Below are positions 22,388-35,547 of a stretch of DNA of 64,000 nucleotides, in pieces (within the stretch, counting starts at the first letter, position 1; every line of letters begins with the position of its first letter). Where the stretch lies: positions 372,001-436,000 of the forward strand of contig JANBVO010000024.1 in the NCBI GenBank assembly GCA_030052745.1, read 5' to 3'. The notes below the pieces were generated by a model. It was not told the DNA's origin. It saw nothing but the letters and a program-made list of their open reading frames with translations, and did no database searches. The position numbers and the translations under genes were made by a program. Origin of the DNA: Pleurostoma richardsiae (taxonomy: Eukaryota > Ascomycota > Sordariomycetes > Calosphaeriales > Pleurostomataceae).

Positions 22388-23810
22388 CAGCGTATCTGTT
22401 GGCGGGCGAGCGCTGTCTGTTGCGACCTGAGGAGGCTTATGGGCATGGCCACGCATTCATGCATATAACTCGCAGTTAAGCAGCACTCCACGCTCCCGCC
22501 GTCTCGCCCCATGGCCAACACACGCAAAACACCGACAAAGTATGTCAGATGAACAGTGCAAAAAAACTTAACGGCATGCGGCTACGAGAACCTGGTTGGG
22601 AGGGAAGCCGACGCCCCGAAAGGGGGCTTGTCTTTTTGTCACACCGGCCATGCGCGCACACACTTGCGATATCTCTGGGAGGCTGGCTGCTGGGCTTGAA
22701 GGGACAGCAGGATGTGGCCCGTGAGAATCATGACCCTCGCTGGCCTTGCAGGGTTTACAGCCCTCTTTCCTGAGCCGGGCCATAGGTCGCCTTCGTTATT
22801 GCCGGGGGGGGCGTCCCTCTACACACGTATACGTGGTGTCCGCTGTGACTAAGGTAAGGTAGGATTCCTTGCAGAAAGCGAAAAGAGGGTTGGGTTCGGG
22901 TTCGAGAGGATGGCGCAAGGTTGCAAGGTGCCAGCCAGAGCAGGGGGTCCCGTCCCATCTGCAGCATCACCCCGGACTAAAACAGGCGCCGGCGTTCTTT
23001 AGGGCGAGGGTAAGCGTCGATCTGAGGGATGGTGATGGTGCCGTCACGCAGATAGGAGAGGAGAGGAGAGGCGTGCGAGTGGCTTGCTGTTCACGAAAAC
23101 CGCCGCGTGTCTGCGCTTTGAACCCAATTTCTGCGCAGGATGCTTGGCGCCACCAAGAGCCCGGAGACATGACAGATCGATGGGACAGTGGCTTGTGTGT
23201 TCGTGTTCGTTCGCGCGGAATGCTTTTTCCTTCCGGGTCGCGGAGGGGCTGGTTCGTCCGTACTCCTTTCTGGTTGACGCTTTTGGAGAGTCTCGCCGAG
23301 CGCAGATCGGAGTGCAAAGTCTAGCGTCAAGTAGCAGTTCGTGGGTGCGTTCGGCGCGAAGCCCCCGGGAACTAACTAGAGGCATGTTTGAGGTCCATGT
23401 CGTGAGTCCGGTCATCACAGGCTTGTCGAAACGGGGCTCCTCGAACACAGACGTCCGAGCAATACGAACGAACACCTTCTCTCACCGGCCTGCGCGATTC
23501 CGCTCCGCGCGGATCCGCTATGCTTATTCCTCGTCTGGTCCTCGCCGTTGTTTTTGTTGTTGCGGATGCTTGGAGCCCATTTGCCTGGCCCCTCCGGAAT
23601 GCAACGCTGCTCAACTCTCGAACTCTTGATTTTCTGGTTCGCCCTGTTCGAGAGTTCCCAAAAGAGCTGTGTGCTCGTCTACGGATGGCCCGTTTGGGCG
23701 AAGGGCGCCTGGAGATGTTCCGTCTTTGGCGCTCTCTGCTGCCGCTCGTGCTGCTCCCGTTCCCAGAGGCCGGGTTTCGCAACGCAGCATCGGCGTCATC
23801 TTCGTCAGAA

Positions 23811-23828
23811 GCAGCAGCAGCAGCAGCA
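23811..23828 (+). repeat. (GCA)6 triplet run
   Basis: Six exact GCA copies lie in apparently non-coding DNA. Confidence 0.85.
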
Positions 23829-24555
23829 AGCGGCGACAGCGCCAAGCAGCATCAATTGACGATCCTCGCGTGCACGTCAGGAACGTGGGTGCCTCCGCCC
23901 ATGCTCCCGGCTCGGCCTAGGTCGGCCTGGTGACGTCCTGATGCGGCCGGAAAAGCAGCTGACGGCACGAGCACACATACATAGCGTGCGCGCGCACACA
24001 CACGCAGACACTCACGCCCCCATCCCACCCCCCATCACATACCCTCGGGACACGCTTGATTGATAAACGCAGACCTGGAACTCGAGGCTCGGACGCGCTC
24101 CAGGATGCAACGTCTGTGCGCTCCGGGAAACCGCCCTCTGGCCGCGGCATCACACGCAAAGTGCAACCCGTAAATAAGATGAGGCTGGTTTCGAGGAAGT
24201 CAAGAGCGGGGCAACCGAGACAAAGAAAGGAAAAGAAGAGCCAACCAACAGCAGCAACAACAACAACGGCGACAATGGCATTTGTAACTCTCCGGTCCCT
24301 CGAGGCTCGAGTCGCTCCCGTCGACTTACATGACGAGTACACCAGATAGCGCGGGCAGGACAATGGAGGCCGAGTCGGATGAAGCTCCGGCCAGCCCAAA
24401 ATAGGGCAATTCCCGAGGAAGACGACGGTTGTTGCTTGCCGCCCGTTATCTGTCCGGCGGCGCATCATAATTATCACCGCCCCTATCAATTTTCCCGTCA
24501 TCATGACCAGTATCCAGTCGCCGGGAGACAGCCACCGTCTCACTCTAGAGGTAGT

Positions 24556-24571
24556 TAGCTAGCTAGCTAGC
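24556..24571 (+). repeat. (TAGC)4 microsatellite
   Basis: Four exact copies of TAGC lie in intergenic DNA. Confidence 0.9.
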
Positions 24572-27500
24572 GAGCCCGCGAAGCCGCCCTGGCTAGCACG
24601 GCTCCGTTGTTGCTCGGGGGCATTCTTCTTTGAGACACGCAGAAGCAGAAGAAACGAAGCGAGGGATGATGAACTGGCAGAAACTGGCGGTCAGCGCAGC
24701 GCAGCGCCCCTCCAACCTGCGGCACCCTGGCACCGCTCCACCCCAGTCCGCCGCCGCCCCTTTGGGGGCCATCATGCGAGGATCTCAAGTGCAGCAGCGT
24801 AGCGCCGCCTCTGCGACGGTGTGCAGGCTACTGCGTAGAGTTTGCGAGAACCATCTACGAGACCTCGCGAACGATGATCGCCGCCATCCGTCACCGCTGG
24901 CGGTTGCCCTTCCCGTGCGACGGCAGGGCGTGCGCCTAGGAAGACGGACAGTGTCACAAACATTGACTGCTTACAGAATCTCACAGCTCGTAGGTGGTGT
25001 ACCTCATAATACATGCGATATCGTCGTGGTGTCACAATGAGCTAGAGATTCCCGGGTGTGGGAATGATTAGCCCGTTTTTGGTAAACGCACGGGTATTGT
25101 GTTGGAGGCCCCGGGAAGGGGGGGGTTGGCAAGGAGGTCAAGCCACGAACGCTCAGCCGTCCCGGGGCCTCGGGGAGTGAAGATCGGTGCCTGACGAGGC
25201 TAAGCAGGGACAGCTTGGACATAATTGCTTTTGCTGGCTCTTCCCAATTGCTGCCACGAGGCCGTTCCGGGTCTCGTTCCAAAGCGCAAGCAAGGCGCTG
25301 GGCCCCCGGGTGAAGACAAGGCAGCGCGGGCGCATGAAAAGAGGAAAATGCGAAAAGCCCGCATGCTGGCATCATCGCATGCTGCCGGCGGTGTCGTAAG
25401 GCGACGAGGAGCAGGGGAGACCCCTGACCGATCGGGGAAAGAGGGGCGGACAAGTTGCAAGACGATCCAGCCGAAGGGCCGGTGAGATCCAAAACGTCGA
25501 GCGAGCTGCCTAGGCCCAATCTATTCCACCAGCGTCGTCGCCCATGATGTAGGTAGGAATGCAGCATGAGAGGATGCGTCAAGAGAACACGGCAGAATGC
25601 AACAGAGACAGGCATGTAGACAGAGGGGGCAGGGGAAACAGAAGAACAAAGCCTGCCTTACAGGCTGCAGGAGTGACATGTCTCGCGATCAATGTGCGGT
25701 TGCGACTGGAGGGCGAGCGAGGCAAGGAGACGATCTTTCGAAACCCACACGCACACAGATACCCGCAACTCCGTATTGTTTGGCTGTTGCTGCCCGAACA
25801 AAGCAAGGAGCGCTGTCGCACAAAATCTCGGCCCTGGCTCCTCTTTGTCCTGCTAGTCGTTTGTCGAAGCCCGCACAGAACCACTGGGAAGCGCCGGACA
25901 ATCTCAACAATGAGAAAACAGTGTGACCCGAGTTCCGTTTGCCGGGTTTGTGGAAAAGTCGTCCACTTGTCACTCGTTGTAAAGGTACTTGCGGCCGGCA
26001 TGCTCCCCCCTACGGGCCGGCTCGTTCGTTTCTTTTCCCTGGGCAAAATGCTGCAACGACAATGGCTCCGTCAATGACCTGCGGCAAGTCAAGTGAGCCG
26101 ATGCGTATGTATGTAGTTCGTCTTTCGACTCCCTCCAGGTTTGTCCTCCGAGCCTATTAGGAACTAATGCCTACCTTGAAGCCCAATCGCTTCTTCCCTC
26201 GTCGCTGTCTCCCTAAAGCCATTGGACACCAAGCCACACAGAGCGCCAGGACCGGAACGAGCTAAGGTCGTGGAGTGCGGCACCTCCTAACCAGGTTTCG
26301 CTGCCGAAAGGAACGGTATCTGTACGTACCTCTTGTACAATGGCTGCAGGTGGAGGAGTTTGTTGGCCTTGCATGAGGGCTTGGCCTGGCCCGTCGCATC
26401 CACAGCGCAGTCCAAGGGCACTCTGTATGCATGTACCAGGGTCCATTAGCCTGCACTGGCGATGGCATCCTTTGAAAGCCTCATATCACGCTCCGTTTCG
26501 CGTCATGTGCCAGCTGTTCCTGCAAAGATAAACGACCCCGACGTCATCAATTGGCTCTTTGTCTTCTCCTCCGACCGGTTTCTGGCCAGTGCAAGGCTCA
26601 TCCCGAGCCTGTTGAGAGGCGCGACGCCCGACGGCGGGCAGCGAGGCCAAGAGGCCGTAGGCTGCGATGCGTAACTCGCTGGCTGAGTATGCACACGCCC
26701 CTCCATTGTTCGCTCTCCGCAGATTTACACGTAACAACGTGCAGTAGACCAGGCGCAACGACAGGATCGGATCTCTGCGTCACGACTTACAGCAGATGAC
26801 CGGTCTGCTGTGGGAACCCAACGTGGCGGTGAACGGTCGGGACATTCGATCTTGGGTAGCAACATGCGCATCATCTCTAGTCCCAGGGTGATGGCGGGGA
26901 AAGAGAAACAAGAAATCCTCTTCTAGAGCGTCCAAAAATTGTCTTGAACAGCGCGCGTCTGCGGTCCACGTGAACGTCGCTGGTGATGCTGGGAGTGGAG
27001 AGGCCGAGGTAAAGTTCCACGATGTCCGCATGGACTCGTACCTGAAGCCGCGAGGATCCCTTTTTTGTTTTCAATCCGAGCTGCTGCTGCTGGTCAAGTG
27101 CCGTGCGGTATGTACTTCAGCTAGTACCAAACAGACCTCGTACTGGATATGGGTTCTGTTGACCGAGACACTGCCTTCCTGCCGAGTTGAGTTGTCCTGT
27201 CTGCGCAGCCTCACAGCCTACTGCAGATGACTCTGCAGCCAATTGAAACCTCCCTGGGGTTTCGGAGGGGCACACAATCTCCAAGATCCGGCAAAATCTG
27301 GTGTCTGACGGCATACGGTTGCGCTGGGCCGGAAGAGTACAATGTCGTGTCCCAATGAGGGCGTGCAGCGATGGAGGCTGCAAACGGACGACGGCCCAAT
27401 CAATGCCATTGTTACCGTTTGGATTGTTCGGGGGTCATCCCGGTCATTCTCCCGGATGCCTGCGACGTCGAACAAACCAAACACCGGTCAAGCACTCTAG

Positions 27501-28383
27501 GATTCAGATCGTCGACGGGATAGGCCGATGTGGTGCTGCGGGTTGCGGACCCGCCCGTTCAAGAAGCACGAGATGGACAAAGGAGAGCATTAGAGGAAGC
27601 GAAGCGTCTTGAGCAGGGCAGAGACGATGGGGATGGCTGGTATGGATTCTGACTGTCGTTGGTCTAATCCTGGAGGATTCTAGGAAACAAACACACCGCT
27701 GTTCTTGGTGAAGGCTCGACATCTGCCGCGATATCTTGCGTGTAAGTTTGGGTTCGCGGTCTCGTTGCTATTAGCACGCGTCTTGGTTAGGGTACGGCGG
27801 GATCCGCCCTGTGGCGCCACAACGGACCCTGAAACATGGGGTTTGGGGCTGACCATCTGACGCCTGTGGCTGTTTTGTGGCTGCGAGTGAGATGCTAAGG
27901 TACCTTACCACCTTACCTATGGTACGGTACCGACAATGCGGAGGTACCGTTTGTGCCTTACCTTGCCATCTGAAACCCGACACCATTCTTGGGTCATCGC
28001 TCTATCCAGCAGTTCTACGCGGTTCCGGGGTCGGATACGACACCTGCCTACCTGCTTCGTTGCTGACTACGAAGACTCGTCACGTCGCCATCGCCAGGCC
28101 CAGACCCGATATCTTGCGTACCTGTACACGAAAGATACTTCGGCTTCACTTCCTGAGGAGCCACACCCCGGCCCGGTTGCGAAAACTCCTCAAGCCCAGA
28201 CCCGCACTTGCCGAACGTCAGCACCACCTCAACGGCGTATCGCCATCCCTCCGGCCATAAGCTCCGCTTGCTAGCCGGCGTCATCCCGCCATCATCCGTC
28301 TTCCTCCTCCCTGCCCTTTCCTTTTCCTTCCGTCCCTAGTTAGCACGACCGGAAGAGGAACACTTCTTCCGCGGCTCGTCAAG

Positions 28384-29515
28384 ATGGCAGACGTGCCCCT
28401 CCAGGTGATATCCGAGAACTCCTCGTCGGAGCGGCGGATCACCCCATCATGGACCATCGGCCACCTCAAGGCCAAGCTGGAGCCAATCACGGGCGTTCCT
28501 CCCTCCGCCCAGAGGCTGTTCTTGAAGACCTCGGCGCAGGAGAAGATACCGCTGGAGGCCGCGGATGAAGAGAACACCCACCTCACCGCCTTTCCTCTGA
28601 CGGCTTATTCAGAGCTCCATGTAAGTGAACTATCTCTTCTCCCTGACGGTGTGCACCACCGTGTGTATGTGCATGGCTTGGCGGGCCCCGGATGCACTTC
28701 TCTCGTGTCTTCTCTGGTGCCCGAATCTTGCCGACGGCCGCACGACTGGAAAGCCCAACATCTCGTTCCCAGCGGAACGGGATTCGGGGTTCCACGGCCT
28801 GTATGCTGGTTTCCCCAGAAAGACATGTTGGGCTAGTATGCCTTGTCCGGGGAATCCGGAGGCGCAGCCGGGCTAGGCAGTCGGTAGCTCAGCTCACCGA
28901 CACATGGCTTCCATGCCCGGCTGCAAGCGACTTCCATTTCGGTCCATGGGGCTCCGCGGATGAGCCCCAAAATCGGCAGTCACGTTGCCAATCTCTTCCC
29001 TTGCTAAGTCATGTCTCACCTGTCAGGTCGTCGACACGCGTCCCTCGGGAGCGCGGCCGAACTACACGGACACATCGGGCGTGGAGAAGTATGTGATGCC
29101 CGAGGATGAGTACGCCAAGAAGGCGGACTCCGTCCTCGCCTGGAAGAAGTCGCAGAAGCTGGGCCGGTTCGACCCCAATGCCCCCAGCCACGAGCAGGCG
29201 AAGATTGCCGCCTTCGCTGAGGAAGTCCACAACCGGGGCATCGAGGTCGGCAAGCGGTGCCGCGTCGGCGGCGACGATTCCAGGAGAGGAGTGGTCAAGT
29301 ACGTCGGAGAGGTCAAGGAGATCCCGGGCGGCCTTGGCGCATGGGTTGGTGTCCACTTGGACGAACCGGTGGGCAAGAACGACGGCAGCATCGGCGGGAC
29401 GAGGTACTGGGGCGAGGAGTCGGGGATGAAGCACGGGGTTTTCGTGAGGCCTGAGAGGGTGGAAGTCGGTGACTTTCCGGCTATCGACGACCTGGAGGAC
29501 ATGGAGGAGATCTAG
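28384..29515 (+). CDS. ALF1: Tubulin-folding cofactor B (TBCB/Alf1 family)
   Basis: Cytosolic chaperone that captures alpha-tubulin on the way to the heterodimer. Exons 28384-28620 and 29027-29515 give 241 aa; the 406-nt intron is the longest in the window and has GCTAAG shortly before its CTGTCAG acceptor. Residues 1-79 form the ubiquitin-like domain (PLQVISENSSSERRITPSW, IGHLKAKLEPITGVP). A helical linker follows (109-150). The C-terminal CAP-Gly domain starts near 150, with GLGAWVGVHLDEP and the diagnostic GKNDG at 196-200. The protein ends in an acidic DDLEDMEEI tail, like the C-terminal acidic motif that TBCB uses to bind partner CAP-Gly proteins. The length agrees with other TBCB proteins. 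Confidence 0.95.
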
Positions 29516-32500
29516 TGTTGCATGCCCAGGCAGTAAAGCCCGGCCAAGATACCTCCTTCTAGAAGCTGGCTAGATGGGGTGTATCTAGCTCATGATTTAG
29601 ATACCCAACAGAGCCATTTCTTGACGCTGAACTGCCGTCATACAAGTCAAAGCGCGGCGAACATGAAGATGGTTTCAGCACATAGGTGGGCATGCTCTTC
29701 TACCATAGGGCGAAGCCTTGCGATGTTTCGTCGAGCTTTGACGAAGCCTCCTGCAGAGAGGTCGTTTAGCAACAAGGAGGCCCCCATGTACGCAGTTGCG
29801 AATTCTCCGAGGCTGGGCAGGTTACATCTCCTCCAGAGAAATCCCGGGGTGTGGGATGCGTTCGCAGGTGACGGACAGGATTCGCAGCATTGGAATCCGG
29901 GATAGGAGCTAGAACAGCTCCCGATCGGAGGTATTCTGATGGAAGGCCCCGTGGGGTGTCTGAGGCTCGATCAAACATGCTTGCCTAATGGCATGAGTTG
30001 TAGAAGAGGGCACGGAACGACTGGGAGCAAGGATCACAACAGAAACGGTTCTTCGGGTTTGCAGAAGCCAGAGACCAGGATCCCTGGCTGGTGAGAGACG
30101 ATAAACTAAACAGCCTCGGCTGTCTGTGTGCATCACCGAGTAACTGCGAGCAAAAGTCATCAGAGTCTCCGCCCTGACGTCGACTTCAAGCTTTCTCTTA
30201 GGTCATTAGACTGGATCGTTACACTCGAGGGCGAGACCGGGGGCCTCGAGACAGGGGACTCCGGCAGTTGTGCATTTTCCCGGATCCGGGATCTACAGGG
30301 GTCTGTTGCCGACATCAGACACTTGCTGCATGACGCCGAGACGCACCTGAACAGAAGTTCTGCCCAGGGTCTAGAAAAGGGTTCATGGCACACTGCCAAT
30401 AATTGCAGTCGCCTGATTGCCAGCTGGCGAGTATAGAGGGCCCTGGAATATTGGTTCTTTGACAAGACGGACTTCCTCTTCAAGGTCGGGGTAGGGCTTC
30501 CCGGGCGCTAAAGGAAACCCGAGATTCCATGATGTCGCGCCGGCACCTCCGCCAAGGGACCATCCCCATGACGCACTTTCCGGGGTCACGAGAGCGAGGC
30601 GCAGACAGGTTCGCATTCTGAGACTCGAACGGGTCGATCATCGAGCAAGTGTCTGACTGTCTGCATGGGTGAGCCAGCGCCTAACATGGGCCTGTGCCGA
30701 TAGCCCGCTACTTGCTCAGCTGTCGACGAAGTCATCATTCACGGCGGTCGCGCCCTGGTACCCCATTAACCCAATACCTGGAGAGTGCGACACCTAGGCT
30801 CTGACATGATCTTCTGCACACCCATAATCTTCCGAGGCAGCCGGGGGCAGAGCGCCATGCCTAACGACGCCGAGAATCGAGATAAACAATATGATTTACA
30901 CGTGTGTGTCGTCGTTGCTCGGCGCGTCTTGTCATTGGCTTTCTCGTGCATCCGGATTGGCTGGGTGGGTGAGCTGAGCAGTCCATCCAGGCCAAAGGGT
31001 CACGAGCGGTTTGAGCTTGGCGCTGCGGCCGAGTCATCGCTAACAAACAGGATGGCCGGAACTGGCAATGTCTGCATGTAGTCGATAAAGGCGCTGTCCT
31101 CGCGGCCTTCCGGGAGGTGACCATTTTTGTCGTAGGAGGGCGAGCCCGAGAGGCTGTACAAGCGAATCTGACAGTCGGGAGCCCCGGCATGATGCCGTGA
31201 GATTTACGATGATGGTTAGCAACTTCACGAGGCCCCAGAAATCATTGCCCCAATTGGAGACACGAGATGTGATTTAAGGTTAGATAGTTAGCATGTAAGC
31301 GGAGAACGTCGAAGAAGACGAGAGAGAGAGAGGGGGGGGCGCTCAGAGCAGCCACTGCCACGCATTATCTGACTGAGATGCTCTACACAATGCGGCCGCC
31401 ATTTGGAAACCAGAGAGAGAGAGTTGCAGGCGGTTGCAGGTTCCAGGTGTGGGATAACGTACATACACATACAAGCAGCTCTGTTAGCCAAAGACCCAAT
31501 GCTTGGGAGAGCCAAAGAGTGGCATAGGGCGATCTGCACGGCGGGATCTGCCGAGGACGAAGTACTGCGCTAAGCCTCCTTGTCATGTCTCGGGGTATTT
31601 GTGCTGTCCCCGTCGAGGCAGGGTTCCGTGGATCCTCTGACGCCGTTTCCGCGCTTCCGAAGAGCCCGATTCCACATTTCCACCACATCCATTCACTCAT
31701 CGAGACGTTGGAGGCACAGGAAACGCCGGGGGGAGCCAAGACATCATCGACCCCAGGAAGCCGGCCATGCATAAGGCGCAGCAGCGCTTTGCTTTAGCGA
31801 AACAGTGGCGCCCAAACAGTTTCGACGTCTCAGAGTCCTGAGGCAGCGCCCAAACCGCTCGCCTTTCGCCGTGGTCTCATCACAAGACAGCAGAAAGTCC
31901 GGCACTCCTCTTTTCTTTGTTGGCAAAACTCCGCTGACCCTGATTGCTTGTGGCTTGCGGTGTATTGTCCTGCGTGCCTCTCATCCCTCACCCTGCCGCC
32001 CTCGACCATCAATCACCTCACTGACCCGCCAGCGTCCGTCGGTCCAACAGTCATCCCGCATCCTTGCTGGCCTGCTAGCTCTGGGTATTACTGGACTTTC
32101 GTGACGAGAAACGAATCAGCCGTTGACAACATTCACCAGTTTTTCTTAGATGTCCGGAGTAATCTCGCGGTACCACTTGCTGGCCAAGTACTTGGCTCTG
32201 CCCTAGCCGCTTATCGGAGTTCGGCCGTACCGGTGTACTTCCGTGGGACCCACGCTCTGCTGCTCCAGACCGTCCATTCCCCGCCTTTACCTTGCCTTTA
32301 TCTCACGGCAGGATAACAGGCCTGGCTGGCCTGGTCCGCACCTCTTTCTTCCCGCATCACATACTCGCGCACCTCGATCTCCGCAATCCAATCCATCATC
32401 CAGCAACTATTGTTTCTGCGCATGCTATTGCCGCCGGCGATCAGATTTCACAAGGCGACACACCAAATCAAATGCCCTGCCGTCTGGATTGAGATGTGAC

Positions 32501-32667
32501 AGGCAGCCCACCTCGACCAGCCCGCGCCGTCGAACGTCAAGCCCACCCGACCCCGGCTCCTCCGCCTGACTACTTTGCTTTTAGTCTTCGCCGTTTCCGC
32601 CTTTCGCCTGACGCTCCCCGTTTCCAACTGCGTGCCACAAACAACAAACAGAATCTCAACTGCGGCG
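29516..32667. other. Intergenic, no gene seen
   Basis: About 3.1 kb lies between two plus-strand genes. Only short overlapping frames (up to about 130 codons) are present, none recognisable. There is a GA-rich/poly-G tract at 31318-31340. The last several hundred bases are pyrimidine-rich and probably form the promoter and leader of the RING gene. Confidence 0.5.
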
Positions 32668-34394
32668 ATGGCGACGTGGACCGTCGCCTGCCCAGGCAGG
32701 ATGAGGATGCGCTTCCTTCTCTGGCTCCTCGCGAGCGCCTTCTCTATGGTGTCCGCCGATGTCGCCATGGCCACCACCTACTCCATGGCCAAGGTCCTCG
32801 ACTGGCAGAAGCAGTCCGTGATGCAGCTGGCGATCACGGGCCAAGATGGCGTCTCTGTTCCCTTGACGTACTCTGTCATTCCCTTGACGGCCAGCCTTGG
32901 GCTCAACGAGTCGGACGTCGTCCGAGGGGTAACACCGCCTAATATGCTCGTCACTAGGCACTTCAAAGCTGACACGACTCGCAGACAATATCCATCCGTG
33001 GCACCATGGTCGCTACCGACTCCTCGAATTATGTGACTGTGATGGACACCTTGGGTGCAGAGACGGTGGCCTACCTCTGCTGCGACTCTGCGAACAATTC
33101 ATTCATCACGCCGAGCTCAGTGCTGAATTCACTGATGAACAGCAACCCACAACCGAAAGCCATCCTTTTATACAGCCTACAGGGCAGTTGTTGCGGGATC
33201 TCGGGGCAGGACCTCCCTTACCAGACGATTTTCACTATGGCGGATCAGGGCGAGGCTGCTTCTGCGCTGAATAATACAGACAACGCCGATGGTACCATCC
33301 AGGCTACTATTACTGGCAATGTCACTTCCTCAGACCAGGACAGTCAGGACAACCAGACGGGAAGCAATTCGGCCGTTGCTATGAGCATCCTGTACTCTAT
33401 AACCGGCCTCATCACCTTACTATTCCTTGTTATCATAGCGACTGGTGCTATCCGGGCTCATCGCTACCCCGAACGATATGGGCCCAGGAGCGGATACGGA
33501 GGAAGACCTCGGCAGAGCCGAGCGAGAGGCCTTGCTCGCGCGGTCCTCGAGACTATCCCGATTGTCAAGTTCGGCAATCCAGACCAGGCCAAGCCGGACC
33601 CGGCCAACTATGAGTTGGAAAGCGCCTCCGTCGAGCACCAGCAAGCCAACCGTTCAGCCCACCATCTATCTACCATTCCGGAAGACCCTCCCGAGACGCC
33701 AAAGCAAAACGCTGAAAACACCAGACCTTCCGAGACTACACCAGATGCCTCGTTGGCCCCAGTGGCCAGTGGTGCAGCCGGTACTGGCAGTGGTGATGAC
33801 CAGAGTGAGGAGCACCTGGGCTGCTCCATCTGCACCGAAGATTTTCACGTTGGTGAGGATGTTCGCGTCCTGCCGTGCAACCACAAGTTCCACCCCCAGT
33901 GTATAGACCCGTGGCTCGTGAACGTCTCGGGTACTTGCCCGCTTTGGTAAGCCAACCCTTGCCCTTTTATATGTCACTTAGCAGACGGTACGCTAATCAT
34001 GTCGTCTCACAGCCGGCTTGATTTGCGTCCAGAGGAGGACAAAGATGCCGCCGAGCAAGGAGCACCACTGGCGCCGCCCTTGGAGGCCGACGGAGTGGAA
34101 GAAGGCACCGCATCCCACCGCCGCCGATCACGACTATTCGACCTCCATAGACTGAGGCACGCCTCCGTGGAGGAGCGCATCGAGGTTCTTCGGCGGTATC
34201 GGACTGAGCACCAGGATCGGCCGGCCGAGAATGAGAACACGGTTCCCGAACACGAAGGCGAGTCCGATGAGCGGAGTAGACGGGCGAGGTTGACGGACAG
34301 GCTGCGGGACAGGTTCCGGATCCGCACGCGGGCGCAGTCCCCTGAGAGGACGGAATCGAGCACTGGTCCTGGTGATGGACCTTCACCGGCATAA
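32668..34394 (+). CDS. Transmembrane RING-H2 E3 ubiquitin ligase
   Basis: Probable membrane-bound ubiquitin ligase of the secretory or endosomal system. Exons 32668-32928, 32985-33946 and 34013-34394 (introns 56 and 66 nt) give 534 aa. An N-terminal signal peptide ([15 protein letters not shown], about 16-30) precedes a luminal region of about 185 residues with several N-glycosylation sequons and paired cysteines, in the position of the protease-associated domain of PA-TM-RING ligases. One membrane helix lies at about 217-242 ([20 protein letters not shown]). The cytosolic RING-H2 finger has Cys367, Cys370, Cys385, His387, His390, Cys393, Cys405 and Cys408; the last codon is split by intron 2. 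The C-terminal tail is Arg/Glu-rich. Starts at 32701 or 32707 would also leave the signal peptide intact. Confidence 0.9.
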
Positions 34395-35547
34395 ATTCAC
34401 CCATGCCAGGAAATAATGACTACGAAAGGAAAAGCACGACGTGACGGACCTCCTTCATGTGCTATGGGGGTTTAAGATTGGGTGTGGGATGACAAACCGC
34501 AGTTTTCTGTTTTCGGATCGCAGCAGGCACGTCTTCGAGGGTTACGGTCCTGCTTGTTCACTCGATCTGATGAGGCGTTCTTTGGTCACCCCAAGCACCG
34601 GAAAGAAGAGCAGCATTGCAAGGCGTTCAGGGGGGAGATGAAATGCTACCTGCCCGGTCATGTGGGAGCCGGCTATGTGGTAGTAATTTGTGCTTTTTCG
34701 TTGCATTGCTCAATGAGACGTTGAGCTTGGAGCGGCACCCCTGGCTAGGGGAAGCTGCTCTGTCTGAGAGGGGAATGACAAGGCTTGACTACGGTCCAGT
34801 CTATGGGTTGTATTTACATGACACAATACGATGAATTGAGCACTACCACGGTTCCCCTCGCAAAGTGACTGTGGTGAGGGAGTGTTCGATATGGTGCTGG
34901 AGCTGCATGCTGCAGGCGTACACTAGCACTGCTGGCGGATTCCCTGGAGCCCGGTTCTAGCTTGATGCGCACTCCTGGTAGCGGCAAATCGTTAGCTAGT
35001 CACACTGGGCTTGACGGGCTCTTCCAGCTCCTGGGTGCGCCTCTTGGATACTCGAGGAAGGGATCGAAGTGCGGGACGAAATATCCAAAGGGTCTGTATG
35101 CCTCGAGTGACAAGACCAGTCTCTTGCCCCATCGCGCGGGCTGGGTGACAGTGTCAAAGCACAGCGCAGTCCCAGTCTTGCTTGTTAACTACACTCATCT
35201 AGAGGAGAGGTTTCGGCCCACGAAGAGAATCAGTTGCCAGCGTGTTACATGATCACTGTCATAAGGAGAGGCTGTACGAGGCACAGTTCCATCATTCTCC
35301 AGCTGCCAGTGACTGACCATGTCAGGCAGGACCAGCACTTCAGTGACTCCAGGACTGGATCTGGGGACATCTTGGGCTTTGGGTCCTGCCGGCGAGATGC
35401 GGCCAGCGAGCAGTTAAGTACAACAGGGTCGCCGCACCAGCACAGAGAATAGCAGGATGTCTCAGGCGAAAGGGAGCCAAAAGGAAAGGGGGAGAGCGAG
35501 AGCAAAAAGGTCGCACGCCTTACCTATCCGAGAGGAAGGCGGCGCCG

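Larger units (their letters stand above)
20794..28383. other. 7.6 kb gene-poor region upstream of the Myb and cofactor B genes
   Basis: No convincing gene was found. Overlapping frames of 100-200 codons on both strands (for example 23084-23629, 23372-23845, 25004-25615, 25559-26077) show no domain, splice-consistent extension or signature residues. The region holds a 16-bp palindrome (22372-22387), a (TAGC)4 run (24556-24571), a (GCA)6 run (23811-23828), CA-rich DNA near 23995, and clustered GGTACC/CCTTACC motifs at 27896-27965. It may be a long regulatory region or leader of the Myb gene, or hold non-coding transcripts; sequence alone does not decide. Confidence 0.5.

Noticed and set aside
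23084-23933. Plus-strand frames including one with a signal-peptide-like start (MLIPRLVLAVVFVVADA)
   Set aside because: A competing antisense frame covers the same DNA, the downstream part is Arg/Ala-rich without cysteine pattern, and the frame depends on a triplet repeat; not enough to call a secreted protein.
25004-26077. 203-codon minus and 172-codon plus frames
   Set aside because: They overlap head-on, have no recognisable motif, and no extension by splicing was found.
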